NCBI GenBank assembly: GCA_001898335.1
Contig: MKTS01000004.1
Coordinates: 151,913 to 215,912, forward strand
Source: Mucilaginibacter sp. 44-25
GTDB taxonomy: Bacteria; Bacteroidota; Bacteroidia; Sphingobacteriales; Sphingobacteriaceae
Direction: 5' to 3'
DNA: 64,000 nucleotides
In this document: one piece after another, positions 26,530 through 35,551 of the stretch
Layout: every line of letters begins with the position of its first letter
Position numbering within the stretch: position 1 is the first letter of the stretch
Made by a program: the position numbers and the translations under genes
Notes under the pieces: model-generated
The model's database searches: none
What the model was told of the DNA's origin: nothing
The model's input: the letters and a program-made list of their open reading frames with translations, nothing else

Positions 26530-27933
26530 TTAGAAGATCCCCAGGAACTTTTTGCGCTTTTTCTTCTTAACCGGTGGCGCTACGGTAACCGAATCGGCCA
26601 ATACCTTTTTAGATTTCCAAACCCTCTTTTTGGCAGCAAGCAGGGCGGCGTGTTTTGCACGGGCCACACTATCGTAATTATATTGTTTGGGTATGTAAGG
26701 GGGCCGCAAATAGTTAGTGGCGGGTACATAAACCACATTACCTGTACTGGCTGGGCTTCTAAAGAAAGCGTATAATGATATAGCAACAAATATCAGCCCT
26801 AAGGTAATAATGACACCAAGCGTTTTCTTAGGCATAATAACAGTTGCCCGATTGCTCTCGTATACACCTTTATTGCCATTGAAATGCGCTCCGATTTCTT
26901 TTGCAAGTGTTTGAAGGGAGGCCAGTTGCCGGTTCTTTTCGGCATCTTCTTTTTCAAACTGCTCAACCAGTTTTCTTAAGCGTTCGTTTTCGGCAAGTAC
27001 AGCAGCGTTACCGGCTTTACTTTCGCCCGAGAAATTGGCTTCAACAACAGCATCCAGCAAGTCAACACCACTTGCATAGCGTTGCGTAGGGTTTTTTTGC
27101 AAGCATTTATCTATAATGTTTAACAACCAGCGCGGTAACTGCATTTCCTGGTCGCGCTTTTCTGCGGTCCAGGTGCGGGGCAGATTATTCTGGCGCATAA
27201 TGCGCAGGTCGGGTACCGGTGATTCCAGGTGCGCCATTCGCACGTTGTTACGGGCGGTTTCGCTATTGCCTGTAAGCGGGAATGGCACGCTGCCGGTAAG
27301 CATTTCGTATAAGATGATACCGTAAGCATACACATCAGATTGCGGTAGCATCTGGCCATCTGTTTGCTCCGGTGCCATAAATTCTATCGCCCCGGCATGC
27401 CTGATACTGGTACGGCGCTCCTCATCGGTAAGGATGGCTAAGCCAAAATCTATCAGTACATAATTACCTGTTTGGGCATAGTACTTAACGTTATTGCTTT
27501 TAACATCGCCGTGTTTGATACCTATTTTATGGCAATGGGCCAAAGCGCCTGCCAACTGGTATGCCAGCCTTATCGTTTCTTTGATGGTGAAAACACGGTC
27601 ATTAGGTGGTTGGAGCAGGTCGCACAGATCGGGACCATCAATGTACTCCATCTCAATGTATGGCAACGATCCGCTTTCGGTTATACCCGAACTTAATATC
27701 TTTACCACATTGGGATTAGGCACCTCATTTACCTTTTGCAGCTTACCCACTTCGTTAATAAAGTTGCGATAGTTGCGGTCCTCAGTGTTTTCGGCGTAAA
27801 CGGGGGTAGGCAATATCTTTACGGCGGTGATCATTGGCCCCATGCGCCGGCCTTTGTATACCGAGCCCTGCCCGCCCGTGCGTAGCGCACCCAGGTTCTC
27901 TAATCCTTCGGTTATGGTAAATACTTTACTCAT
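26530..27933 (-). CDS. Membrane-anchored Ser/Thr protein kinase (kinase 1, non-RD)
   Basis: 467 residues. Kinase domain 10-300: glycine loop TGGQGSVYKG (19-28), Lys39 in AVK, catalytic loop HGDVKSNN with Asp143 and Asn148, DFG at 162-164, APE at 187-189. The usual Arg of HRD is Gly, so it is a non-RD kinase. A coiled coil (about 310-347) links to a single helix (371-391). A basic C-terminal tail (KKKKRKKFLGIF) would lie outside, with no PASTA repeats. It overlaps the FHA gene by 8 nt. The first 35 residues nearly match kinase 2, so the two are duplicates. Likely substrates are the neighbouring FHA and SEDS-PBP proteins, by analogy with PknA/PknB. Confidence 0.92.
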   Translation of the reverse strand: MSKVFTITEGLENLGALRTGGQGSVYKGRRMGPMITAVKILPTPVYAENTEDRNYRNFINEVGKLQKVNEVPNPNVVKILSSGITESGSLPYIEMEYIDGPDLCDLLQPPNDRVFTIKETIRLAYQLAGALAHCHKIGIKHGDVKSNNVKYYAQTGNYVLIDFGLAILTDEERRTSIRHAGAIEFMAPEQTDGQMLPQSDVYAYGIILYEMLTGSVPFPLTGNSETARNNVRMAHLESPVPDLRIMRQNNLPRTWTAEKRDQEMQLPRWLLNIIDKCLQKNPTQRYASGVDLLDAVVEANFSGESKAGNAAVLAENERLRKLVEQFEKEDAEKNRQLASLQTLAKEIGAHFNGNKGVYESNRATVIMPKKTLGVIITLGLIFVAISLYAFFRSPASTGNVVYVPATNYLRPPYIPKQYNYDSVARAKHAALLAAKKRVWKSKKVLADSVTVAPPVKKKKRKKFLGIF

Positions 27934-28717
27934 GGCCTGCTGGTTGATAGCTGAACTCTAAAACTGCCGACTGCCCTAAAATGATCTGGTCGCCTTCCTG
28001 TAATTGATGACCAATGTGGGTAGAGCTTAGTTTGATCACATCCTTACTTTTTTCTGAACGGATCTTTATCTTATTTCTCGGCGGGATACCACCTTCATCC
28101 GCGTAGATATAAAATTTGCCTGCCTCATCGCTCCATTCTATGTGAGCATGCTGGCGACTCACATATTTGTTTGCCTCATCGGCTGCATCACTCGGGAAAG
28201 CTATGTGGTTGTTACGAAAGAAGCCGTCATCGGCCTGTGCCTTTTTGTCCCTGCCGATATTGATCTTATCTTTTCCGGATTGGATATGGTATTCCTTCTG
28301 TTCCGTTTCACCACCCAAAACCCTTATGTACGCCGAAGCTGATTGCTTAATAAAATTGCTGGCTGTCTTTATAAAAAACGCTGCATCAACATTTTTCGCG
28401 CGTATGGCTTCTGCCGGTAGCTCCTCATCGATTATCACCTCCAATTGCCAGTTTTGTGGCAGGTTAACTGCATAATCATCTGCAATGCGCTGTACCTCAT
28501 CTTTAAAAACTCCCGGCTCTTCGGTATGCACTGCAGCTTCGTAAAGAGATTTATCTGCCGCAGGGGCATTAATATACAGGTTGAGGCCGCGGATGTTTCC
28601 ACCCTCGCCTCCTTCTGCTTTTTGTAACTCCTGTTTAATAAATTGAAGCAGCTCGTACCGTATACCCTTAACATCAGCAGGCCGATCCGCCTTATCGTTT
28701 TTAAAAAAATTGAACAT
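27926..28717 (-). CDS. FHA-domain protein (FhaA-like)
   Basis: 263 residues. The N-terminal 120 residues form a helical/beta region that might correspond to the unknown domain preceding FHA in actinobacterial FhaA (weak resemblance only). The FHA domain covers about 130-260, with the phosphothreonine-contact residues GR at 155-156 (NIGRDKK) and SRQH at 187-190 (YVSRQHAHIEW), and ends QIILGQSAVLEF. It should bind phosphothreonine peptides, for example on the kinase encoded directly downstream with an 8-nt overlap. No membrane segment is present, so it is a cytoplasmic adaptor. Confidence 0.88.
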   Translation of the reverse strand: MFNFFKNDKADRPADVKGIRYELLQFIKQELQKAEGGEGGNIRGLNLYINAPAADKSLYEAAVHTEEPGVFKDEVQRIADDYAVNLPQNWQLEVIIDEELPAEAIRAKNVDAAFFIKTASNFIKQSASAYIRVLGGETEQKEYHIQSGKDKINIGRDKKAQADDGFFRNNHIAFPSDAADEANKYVSRQHAHIEWSDEAGKFYIYADEGGIPPRNKIKIRSEKSKDVIKLSSTHIGHQLQEGDQIILGQSAVLEFSYQPAGHE

Positions 28718-28840
28718 CCTATCCAGTAAAGTAATTTACCTAAATTTTAGTGCTTAACTGACCCTAATCTAAAAAAGTATCTCTCAAATAATTATGGCTT
28801 AATGCTGTTTATAACATCCTTAAGCCCCGCACTGGCATAC

Positions 28841-28856
28841 GGTATAGCACTATACC
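28841..28856. promoter_or_regulatory. Perfect palindrome between the two kinase operons
   Basis: GGTATAG and CTATACC flank a CA dinucleotide. The site is 14 nt downstream of the SEDS-PBP stop codon and 124 nt upstream of the FHA start. It has no T-tract and a very small loop, so an operator fits as well as a weak terminator. Confidence 0.3.
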
Positions 28857-28869
28857 ATAAACCAACGCA

Positions 28870-31800
28870 TTATTCAGTTGTTTGGTCTGTGATGCTTTTA
28901 ATGTAGCCTTTTCCCTTTAAGAACGGTATTACATGCCGCCCTGCCAACTTAACCGCGTCAGACGACCCTTTGGTTGATTCTATCCTTACGCAAACCACCA
29001 TATTACCCACTCCGTTAGCCTTGGGCGCAAAGAATACATACCAACCGTCGTTTATTTGCTCGCCTTTCCAGATACGCTCAGGTGTACCGGTTTTACCGGC
29101 AACTGCAAGGCCCAGTGTATATTGTTTTGGCGCGCTTTGCTCTATCATATAATGGCGCATCAGCCCTGCATAACGCGGATCGTTCATCAGCTTGATGCCC
29201 GGTTTCACCTGCGTTGCAGAATCGCTCACCTTAAGCACATAACGGTTTTGCGGCATGGTACCATTGTTGGCAATACCGGCGGCCATGCGTGCCACAGCGG
29301 CAGGTGTGGCAATCAGTTCGCCCTGTCCCCAGGCCATACCGGAGATACCTTTGGCCCTTGTTTTACGGATGTTGTTAGGGTTATAACGTGGCCTGGTATT
29401 GAACTCCGTTTTGCGCCAGAGCTTACGCCATTTTTCTTCTTGCTGTGCATTCTCCTTATCGCGGCCATAGTAATAACCGCCAACGCCATGTAAAAACATA
29501 CCGGTTTTTAAGTAAACGGTTGCCATATCTTCCTGCAGGTGTTCCTCGTTAGCCAGCTTGATGAAGTATACGTTGTTTGATTTGGCAACGGCACGCTCCA
29601 GCGTAATTACACCGGTTTCATCAGGCTCCAGGCCTTTAGTGCGGATACGCTCATAGCTGGCCACGTTAAACTTGCGGTTAGCTGCAGCCATACCCAGTTT
29701 ATTGAACGATGCGATGGAAGTTGCCAGTTTAGCAGTTGAACCGGGTTGCGTTGCGAGAGTAAAACCAAGATCCTGTGTGGTGATCCAGCCGGAAAGCTGA
29801 TTTTGGTCGGCATAGCTCATGGTCAGTTTTTCCCAATCATGCACAGGTGGCAGCGGATAAGTGGCCGATGTTAACACATCTCCCGTATTGGATTCCATTA
29901 CTACGACCGATACACGGTTATCCAACAAAGATGTATCCTGTGCTATCGAGTTTTGTATCTCGGTTTGCAGTTGGGCATCCATGGTGAGCCTTACATCGCG
30001 GTTCCGTTTTTTGAAGTCTTCCACTTCCTTGCTGTTTATACCTGCAAGCAATAAAGGCGCAATGGCACTGTAATCGCGCTTTACAACCGTCATTTCCTTA
30101 ACGCCTCTCGCCAGGAACCTGTCTTCCCGGTATCGGTTGGCGGTTACATTGAATTTCTCAGTCGGCATTTGGAAACCCCGCAGTTCCGCAGCGTGTTCGT
30201 ACTCCGCAAAGTAACCGTTAGGGCTACCGTTGAAAACGCCGGTATTGGCATCTCCTATCCAAAAAAACATTTTATCATCAAACGGATAATACCGGTCTAA
30301 ACGTTTGTGCATCGCCGAATCGATATTGTAATCGGCCGCACCTGCGAGGACCAACTTACGGTGTTGTTGCTTTACCAGGTTGGGATCGCTTGTTGCTAAT
30401 AACACACCATCTCGATCGTAAAGATTACCAGCCTCAAGGCGGTTCATTAATATGGCGATACGCGGGTTGTAACTGAACATCCGGGCTCCGCTTTTATCAG
30501 CCACCAGTGATGGCTTCACCACCCATTTTTTATTATTGAACGAATACCTGGATACGCTCACCGATAGCAGAACCACCCCACTTAAAGCGGCCATGAGTGC
30601 CGGCACGAGGTTCTTATCCTGCTGCTGCGAAATGTAATTCATTTGCACAGGCGTACCCCTCACCTTCGATGCTGACAGCAAAAAGCCGGAAGCCAGCAGG
30701 TTAGCCACTAATGATGAACCACCATAGCTTTCAAACGGCAATGACACGCCGGAGAGCGGTAACGCCCCTGTGGAGCCGCCTGCTATCAGCAAAAACTGCA
30801 CAAAGGTTGATATCCCTATACCCGCACATAAGTAAAACAGAAATGGTGTACCAGTTCGCCGCCCTATGATAATAGAACGGTGCAAATAAAGCAGAAAGAG
30901 GATAAAAATACAGGTCATACCCGTCCATCCGAACTCTTCACTCATCGAAGGCAGTATCATATCGGTATGTGCCTCAGGGATGGTTTTGGCAAAGCCTTCA
31001 CCGACGCCTTGCCCCGCAACGCCACCGCTGGACATGGCCCAGAGCCCGTTGGCTACCTGGTCGCCGCCATAGACCTCGTTATTCCAGGCATCCTGCCAAA
31101 TGGCCTTACGGTCTACTAAACGCTGCACCGGCCCCGGGAATAATTTGCCTAATAAAGGCACTTGGTCTATGGTAACAAACGCTGCCATAATAACCAGCAC
31201 CATAATGGCCGATTCGCTTAACGAGCGGCGGTTGAACAGCATCATCAATGAAACGGCAACCGCGGTGATGAGCGCGGCAAGCCACACATTTTTGACAAAC
31301 CAGCTTACCAGTACATACAGTACTACGGCTATCGCCATGAACATGAAATCACCGCGCGAAAAGGAAAACAAAACGATGAAAGTAAATAGTACCACCATTG
31401 CCGGCCCAAGGTCGCCCAGGATAAGGAACAGGAACAACGTTACCAATATGGCTATCAGCGCGAACGAGAAAAACTGCCAGCGTTTGTTCCAACTGGTATA
31501 TTCGCTAATGAGTTTCTCGTTAGCCGCAAAGAAACCAGCCAGGAACAAAATGATAAGATATTTCACGATCTCGCTGGGTTGGAACCCGAATAAGTTAACC
31601 TTTACACCGCTGCCCTCAGGCCCTGTACCAAACTTGATGGTAAGCGCCAGTAAGGTTGCTGCTAAAGCCACCCAGGGCCAACCGTTTGCTGCCGCGCGGT
31701 TCTGTTTAAATACCAGCATGCGGTACACCCATGAATCGGGTGTAAACCGGCGGAGGTTGAAAAACAGCATCACCAGCATGGCAACCAAACCAATGCCTAA

Positions 31801-32940
31801 ATAAAAGAGCATATCCTTAGCCAGGAAGCGGTCGCGGAGAGGATCTTGTAAGCTGAGTAAGGTAATGAATGATAACCCGGTCAAGGTCATGATCACCGGC
31901 AGGATCAGTTGATCGGCGTTTCTGAAACCTATCGACAATACTATGTGTACCAACAGAAAGGCGCCCAAAAAGCTGCCGACTATAATGTAAAACCAGTGGT
32001 TAAAATCGTCAACGGTGCGTATGGTGAGCGATTTTTCCTTTTTAAGGATATTGAAATCGCGGGTGGAGAATAAGCGTATTGTATGTGGCTGCTGGTTAAA
32101 AGTAAAAGTGGCATCGTCATCCAGTTCCTGTATCCCTTGCGATGTACCAAACTGGTATCCGGGCTGCAGGGGTAACACTTTAAACGCCTTGCCGTTTGGC
32201 AGATGCGTAAACTGCGCCACACCTTGCTCATTAGTGCGGGCATAGGCAATTAGTTCCTGCAGATGCGGCCGGCCGGCACTATCCGGTGTAAATACCCTGG
32301 TAAAACCATTGCCGTTCTCACGCGTCCGTTTAACCTCTTCTATCTCCTCATCATTGTAAATGCTATCCTGGGGCAGTACCATTTGCAGGCGTACCAACAC
32401 ACCTCCAACTGGTTGCTGTTTATTTAAGATATTTACAGCTACAACTCCACTACCCATATTGAGGTCAGTACTTTGCGGCACCTGCTTTGGGTTACTTTTC
32501 TCGCTCACAAACAACGATGAATCCGCGCCTGTGTAACCTAATAAAGCCCGTGAAGCTTCTACCCTGCTTTTGAACGACTTGCCACCCTGCGCGAATGCCT
32601 CATCGGCAACAATAAAATATTTGCGTTTGTTCAACTCACCGATGTTATCAATCTGTAAGTGATTATCAGTAGCGTTGGCAACAGTTGAGGTGATGAGGTC
32701 GATATCCTTTTTATCCTCAAAATAATAGCCTTTAGTAAGGAGGCGCTTAAGTTGGCCTGCCGGATGACCTGCGTTGAGGTTGATCATGGTGCCATCCTGC
32801 AAACGTTTATCCACATCGGTAAAACGGGTTTGCAATACAGTGTGTAGCCGCAGGAAAAGGCATACAAACAATGCCGTTAACAGTACTATGAAAATGCGCT
32901 CGGTCCATCGACCGGGTTGTTGCACTTTATCTGCTTCCAT
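28870..32940 (-). CDS. Bifunctional SEDS (RodA/FtsW) glycosyltransferase-class B PBP transpeptidase fusion
   Basis: 1356 residues. One helix (16-36) and an extracytoplasmic domain (about 37-315) precede a SEDS core (about 316-830) with FGFQPSEIVKY, SGGVAGQGVGEG and PEAHTDMILPSMSEEFGW, the last carrying the invariant Asp region. A further helix leads to a class B PBP domain with all three active-site motifs: S1068-T-A-K1071, S1121-N-N1123 and K1283-T-G. One chain could thus polymerise and crosslink peptidoglycan. SEDS and PBP2/FtsI are normally separate partners; here stoichiometry is fixed at one to one. It overlaps the PP2C gene by 14 nt. The 280-residue ectodomain is unassigned. Whether it serves elongation, division or another process is unknown. 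Confidence 0.95.
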   Translation of the reverse strand: MEADKVQQPGRWTERIFIVLLTALFVCLFLRLHTVLQTRFTDVDKRLQDGTMINLNAGHPAGQLKRLLTKGYYFEDKKDIDLITSTVANATDNHLQIDNIGELNKRKYFIVADEAFAQGGKSFKSRVEASRALLGYTGADSSLFVSEKSNPKQVPQSTDLNMGSGVVAVNILNKQQPVGGVLVRLQMVLPQDSIYNDEEIEEVKRTRENGNGFTRVFTPDSAGRPHLQELIAYARTNEQGVAQFTHLPNGKAFKVLPLQPGYQFGTSQGIQELDDDATFTFNQQPHTIRLFSTRDFNILKKEKSLTIRTVDDFNHWFYIIVGSFLGAFLLVHIVLSIGFRNADQLILPVIMTLTGLSFITLLSLQDPLRDRFLAKDMLFYLGIGLVAMLVMLFFNLRRFTPDSWVYRMLVFKQNRAAANGWPWVALAATLLALTIKFGTGPEGSGVKVNLFGFQPSEIVKYLIILFLAGFFAANEKLISEYTSWNKRWQFFSFALIAILVTLFLFLILGDLGPAMVVLFTFIVLFSFSRGDFMFMAIAVVLYVLVSWFVKNVWLAALITAVAVSLMMLFNRRSLSESAIMVLVIMAAFVTIDQVPLLGKLFPGPVQRLVDRKAIWQDAWNNEVYGGDQVANGLWAMSSGGVAGQGVGEGFAKTIPEAHTDMILPSMSEEFGWTGMTCIFILFLLYLHRSIIIGRRTGTPFLFYLCAGIGISTFVQFLLIAGGSTGALPLSGVSLPFESYGGSSLVANLLASGFLLSASKVRGTPVQMNYISQQQDKNLVPALMAALSGVVLLSVSVSRYSFNNKKWVVKPSLVADKSGARMFSYNPRIAILMNRLEAGNLYDRDGVLLATSDPNLVKQQHRKLVLAGAADYNIDSAMHKRLDRYYPFDDKMFFWIGDANTGVFNGSPNGYFAEYEHAAELRGFQMPTEKFNVTANRYREDRFLARGVKEMTVVKRDYSAIAPLLLAGINSKEVEDFKKRNRDVRLTMDAQLQTEIQNSIAQDTSLLDNRVSVVVMESNTGDVLTSATYPLPPVHDWEKLTMSYADQNQLSGWITTQDLGFTLATQPGSTAKLATSIASFNKLGMAAANRKFNVASYERIRTKGLEPDETGVITLERAVAKSNNVYFIKLANEEHLQEDMATVYLKTGMFLHGVGGYYYGRDKENAQQEEKWRKLWRKTEFNTRPRYNPNNIRKTRAKGISGMAWGQGELIATPAAVARMAAGIANNGTMPQNRYVLKVSDSATQVKPGIKLMNDPRYAGLMRHYMIEQSAPKQYTLGLAVAGKTGTPERIWKGEQINDGWYVFFAPKANGVGNMVVCVRIESTKGSSDAVKLAGRHVIPFLKGKGYIKSITDQTTE

Positions 32941-34384
32941 TTACTTTTGCGGTGGTTTTGGGTTTAGCGGTGTTAGTGTTTGTAATGATCATAGGGAAAC
33001 TCGCCGTGATGTTTTTATCCTGCGCAAACACATAGTTGTTACGCACTGGCAAACGGCAATTGCTGAACTGCACGTTGACTAACGACAAGCCATTATTGGC
33101 AAATTCAACCGCCACGTCAAAATCTTTAAACCTGAGGTTTTCAATTACAATAACCTTGGCTTTTCCACCCAAAGCCAGCGCAGGGCCATGATAGGCGGTA
33201 TCACGCTGCAAAACAAAGTTCCCTTTGGTTTTAAGGTAAAGCGTATCCTGATCGATGTGCAAAGTATCGGTTAACAATACCGGCTGCTTAAAAGCCGTAT
33301 CTGTTAAAACGAGGGTGTCTCCTTTAAAAGCATCTATAGCGTCCTGTAGTTTAACTTCGTTGCTATTGCGCAGCTTTGCCGTATCAGCAACCGGTTTTGT
33401 CACTTTTACAGCAGGCTGCCCTTTCATGAACAGCCAAACGGTACTTCCTAAAAACAACAGGCATAGCAGCCCTAATATGACGGTTAAACCGCTGTTTCCG
33501 CTTTTACGCATCTGGGGGTCGGGTTTTGTTGTAGATGGTTTTATATCTTCCTGGTTGGTTCTTTCTTTGCTTTCCTCGGGTTCTTCTTTCTTTACCTGGT
33601 TAGTTATGGGCGCAACCACCTGAGGCTGATGCCGGGGTTTATCGTTATATACCAGCACAACGGTCACGTTATCCCGACCACCGTTATTGTTAGCAGCGGC
33701 TATCAGCTCGCGTGCTTTTTCCTGTAACGAAGCGTTTAAGGTAAGTATGGATAAGATGCCTTCTTTATCAACCAGATCGGTAAGGCCATCACTGCAAAGC
33801 AACAGAAGATCTCCGGGCAGGAAAGGTGATTCACCGGTTTCAACAAAGCTATCGTCTGTTTCTATCTGGTTGCTGAAGCCTAAGGCTTTGTTTATTTCGT
33901 TACGCTTAGGGTGGTTCATGGCGGCATCTTCTGTCAAGCGTCCGCTATCCTCCAAAAAGCCAACAAAAGAGTGGTCTTTGGATATTTTGACTAAAGACTG
34001 ATCGCGCAGCAGGTATAAACGCGTATCACCTACGTGAGCGTAATAAAAGCGGTTATTCTCAATATCGGCAATGGCCATGGTGGCTACGCACGCCATGCTT
34101 TCCAGCTCTTTATCTTCCGCTTTTTTCGCGGCTATATCCCGGCTGGCTTGCTTAAAAGCTTCAATCATCCCCTCAATGATATTGGTTTGGGGCCTACTGA
34201 GCTGCTCCGTAAAAACAGTCTGCGCAATTTCGGCAGCTACCTCTCCGCCATTATATCCGCCGACACCATCAATTACGGCGGCAAGCACCAACTTGTCATG
34301 CATTATTCTGCGGGCAACAAAAGTATCTTCATTGTTGCTGCGTACCCTGCCGGTATCGGTTTGTCCAAAGTAGTTTTCAGCCAT
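32927..34384 (-). CDS. PP2C phosphatase with membrane anchor and extracytoplasmic domain
   Basis: 485 residues. The PP2C domain (1-247) keeps the metal-site motifs RSNNED (Asp20), VIDGVGG (Asp39), CSDG (Asp199) and GGRDN (Asp238). A charged linker and one helix (298-320) lead to about 165 extracytoplasmic residues with repeated short strands (DTLVLTDT, DTLYLKTKGNFVLQRDTAYHG, NGLSLVNVQFSNC), which look like a small right-handed beta-helix. The arrangement mirrors mycobacterial PstP, which reverses PknA/PknB phosphorylation, though the ectodomain is different. Start overlaps the stop of the upstream 32-residue ORF; end overlaps the SEDS-PBP gene. Confidence 0.92.
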   Translation of the reverse strand: MAENYFGQTDTGRVRSNNEDTFVARRIMHDKLVLAAVIDGVGGYNGGEVAAEIAQTVFTEQLSRPQTNIIEGMIEAFKQASRDIAAKKAEDKELESMACVATMAIADIENNRFYYAHVGDTRLYLLRDQSLVKISKDHSFVGFLEDSGRLTEDAAMNHPKRNEINKALGFSNQIETDDSFVETGESPFLPGDLLLLCSDGLTDLVDKEGILSILTLNASLQEKARELIAAANNNGGRDNVTVVLVYNDKPRHQPQVVAPITNQVKKEEPEESKERTNQEDIKPSTTKPDPQMRKSGNSGLTVILGLLCLLFLGSTVWLFMKGQPAVKVTKPVADTAKLRNSNEVKLQDAIDAFKGDTLVLTDTAFKQPVLLTDTLHIDQDTLYLKTKGNFVLQRDTAYHGPALALGGKAKVIVIENLRFKDFDVAVEFANNGLSLVNVQFSNCRLPVRNNYVFAQDKNITASFPMIITNTNTAKPKTTAKVNGSR

Positions 34385-34475
34385 TGCGTTTACCCGATCT
34401 TTTTATATCAGCAAAGTGGGTGAGCAACATTAGCCCGCCAATTACCAATAAGCCTATAGATAATATTTGTGACAT
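34377..34475 (-). CDS. 32-residue single-helix membrane protein
   Basis: ATG at 34475 lies 3 nt after the stop of the FHA-like gene, and its TGA overlaps the PP2C start by 8 nt (ATGGCTGA). The peptide is MSQILSIGLLVIGGLMLL then THFADIKRSGKRNG: one hydrophobic helix with Gly residues and a positively charged tail, predicted N-out C-in. The tight packing between two genes of the operon strongly suggests that it is translated. It may be a structural partner or regulator of the phosphatase or of the SEDS-PBP. No family is recognised. Confidence 0.6.
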   Translation of the reverse strand: MSQILSIGLLVIGGLMLLTHFADIKRSGKRNG

Positions 34476-34478
34476 TAA

Positions 34479-35441
34479 TTATGCTTTAAACAGGTTTAAA
34501 CCTATAATACCGTTAAGCAGCATGCGCGAGTTTACAGGCAATTCCACCCATTTAGGCGAGTTGATATCGCTGCGCTCTAATTTAACTTCGTTCAATGTGG
34601 TCATCTCACCGAAAGATGCCAGATAGAATTTACCATCAGAACGGTTATACTTGATCTGCAAATGCGGCGCGTTAACCCAATCTGAAGGTATGGTAAATAT
34701 GTTGGAATCTTCGCGCGTTTCCTCACTGCCTGATACGATGATCTCATCGTCTTTCATCAGGTACTCCACCTTTTTACCGGCAAACTGCTGGTCGGGAATG
34801 ATGGTTTCCAGTTTGGCAAGGCTATCTTTTGGCGGCTTTGCAGATGCTTTTTTCTCTTCTTCCGCAGCCTGCAGATTATCTTCGTAAGGTATCTCGAAAT
34901 ACCCTTCGCTGTAATAGTTAAAGCCCTTTAATACATCCTGGCTCACATCAAAAGTTTGCGCGATACCGGTTTGGCGCGGTATAAAGGTTACCCGCAGATT
35001 CTGCTCTTTTAGTGGTTCATTATTATCAGGTAATAACTTACCGATAAAACCTTTATCACCACGGGCATAATCCGGGTGCGACACCAGCCTGAAAACCCAT
35101 TTAGAACCGGATGGTTTAACCGTTTTGCCGGCATCCCGATACTCTTTCAGTATCTCGTAAAACTTCTCTACCGTTTCCTGAACGATCAAGCCGAAGATGC
35201 CCTGCTTATCGGCGATGAATTCCTTGTAATCATCCGGGTTAAAGCTGATGATGAATTCATGATAGAAAACCACCCTATCGGCAAACGATAATTGCTTGAT
35301 AGATTCCCTGAATTTTTCGACGATGTAACTGTAAACAGTATCAGGTGTAAGGGCGTTTGCTTTAGCCTTTTCGGTAGTTTCGTTAGTGAGAAACCAATCC
35401 TGTAAACCAATGCGTTGCCAAAAATTAGGTGTAGATGCCAT
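34479..35441 (-). CDS. Protein with a divergent FHA-like C-terminal domain
   Basis: 320 residues without membrane helices. The N-terminal part (1-120) is helical with WQRIGLQDWF at the start. Residues 190-210 are a charged linker (AAEEEKKASAKPPK). The C-terminal 225-320 follows the strand order of an FHA domain: DDEIIVSGSEE, NIFTIPSDWVNAPHLQIKYN, KFYLASFGEMTTLNEV, RMLLNGIIGLNLF. His260 could match the conserved FHA His, but the Gly-Arg and Ser of the phosphothreonine site are missing. It lies between kinase 2 and the PP2C, so an adaptor role is plausible. The FHA call is inference from pattern only. Confidence 0.6.
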   Translation of the reverse strand: MASTPNFWQRIGLQDWFLTNETTEKAKANALTPDTVYSYIVEKFRESIKQLSFADRVVFYHEFIISFNPDDYKEFIADKQGIFGLIVQETVEKFYEILKEYRDAGKTVKPSGSKWVFRLVSHPDYARGDKGFIGKLLPDNNEPLKEQNLRVTFIPRQTGIAQTFDVSQDVLKGFNYYSEGYFEIPYEDNLQAAEEEKKASAKPPKDSLAKLETIIPDQQFAGKKVEYLMKDDEIIVSGSEETREDSNIFTIPSDWVNAPHLQIKYNRSDGKFYLASFGEMTTLNEVKLERSDINSPKWVELPVNSRMLLNGIIGLNLFKA

Positions 35442-35551
35442 CGGGTAAATTCAAAAGTTAAAATCCAAAAGTCAAAAGCAAGTCTTTGAAAACCTTGCCA
35501 ACCTTAAATGTTTGTGGTAGTCTCATTGAACACATTTAGCTAACAGATGTT

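Noticed and set aside
31100-31804. 234-codon plus-strand ORF opposite the SEDS-PBP gene
   Set aside because: It is antisense to a gene with strong domain evidence, has no recognisable motifs, and shows the Ser/Thr/Asn bias typical of shadow frames.
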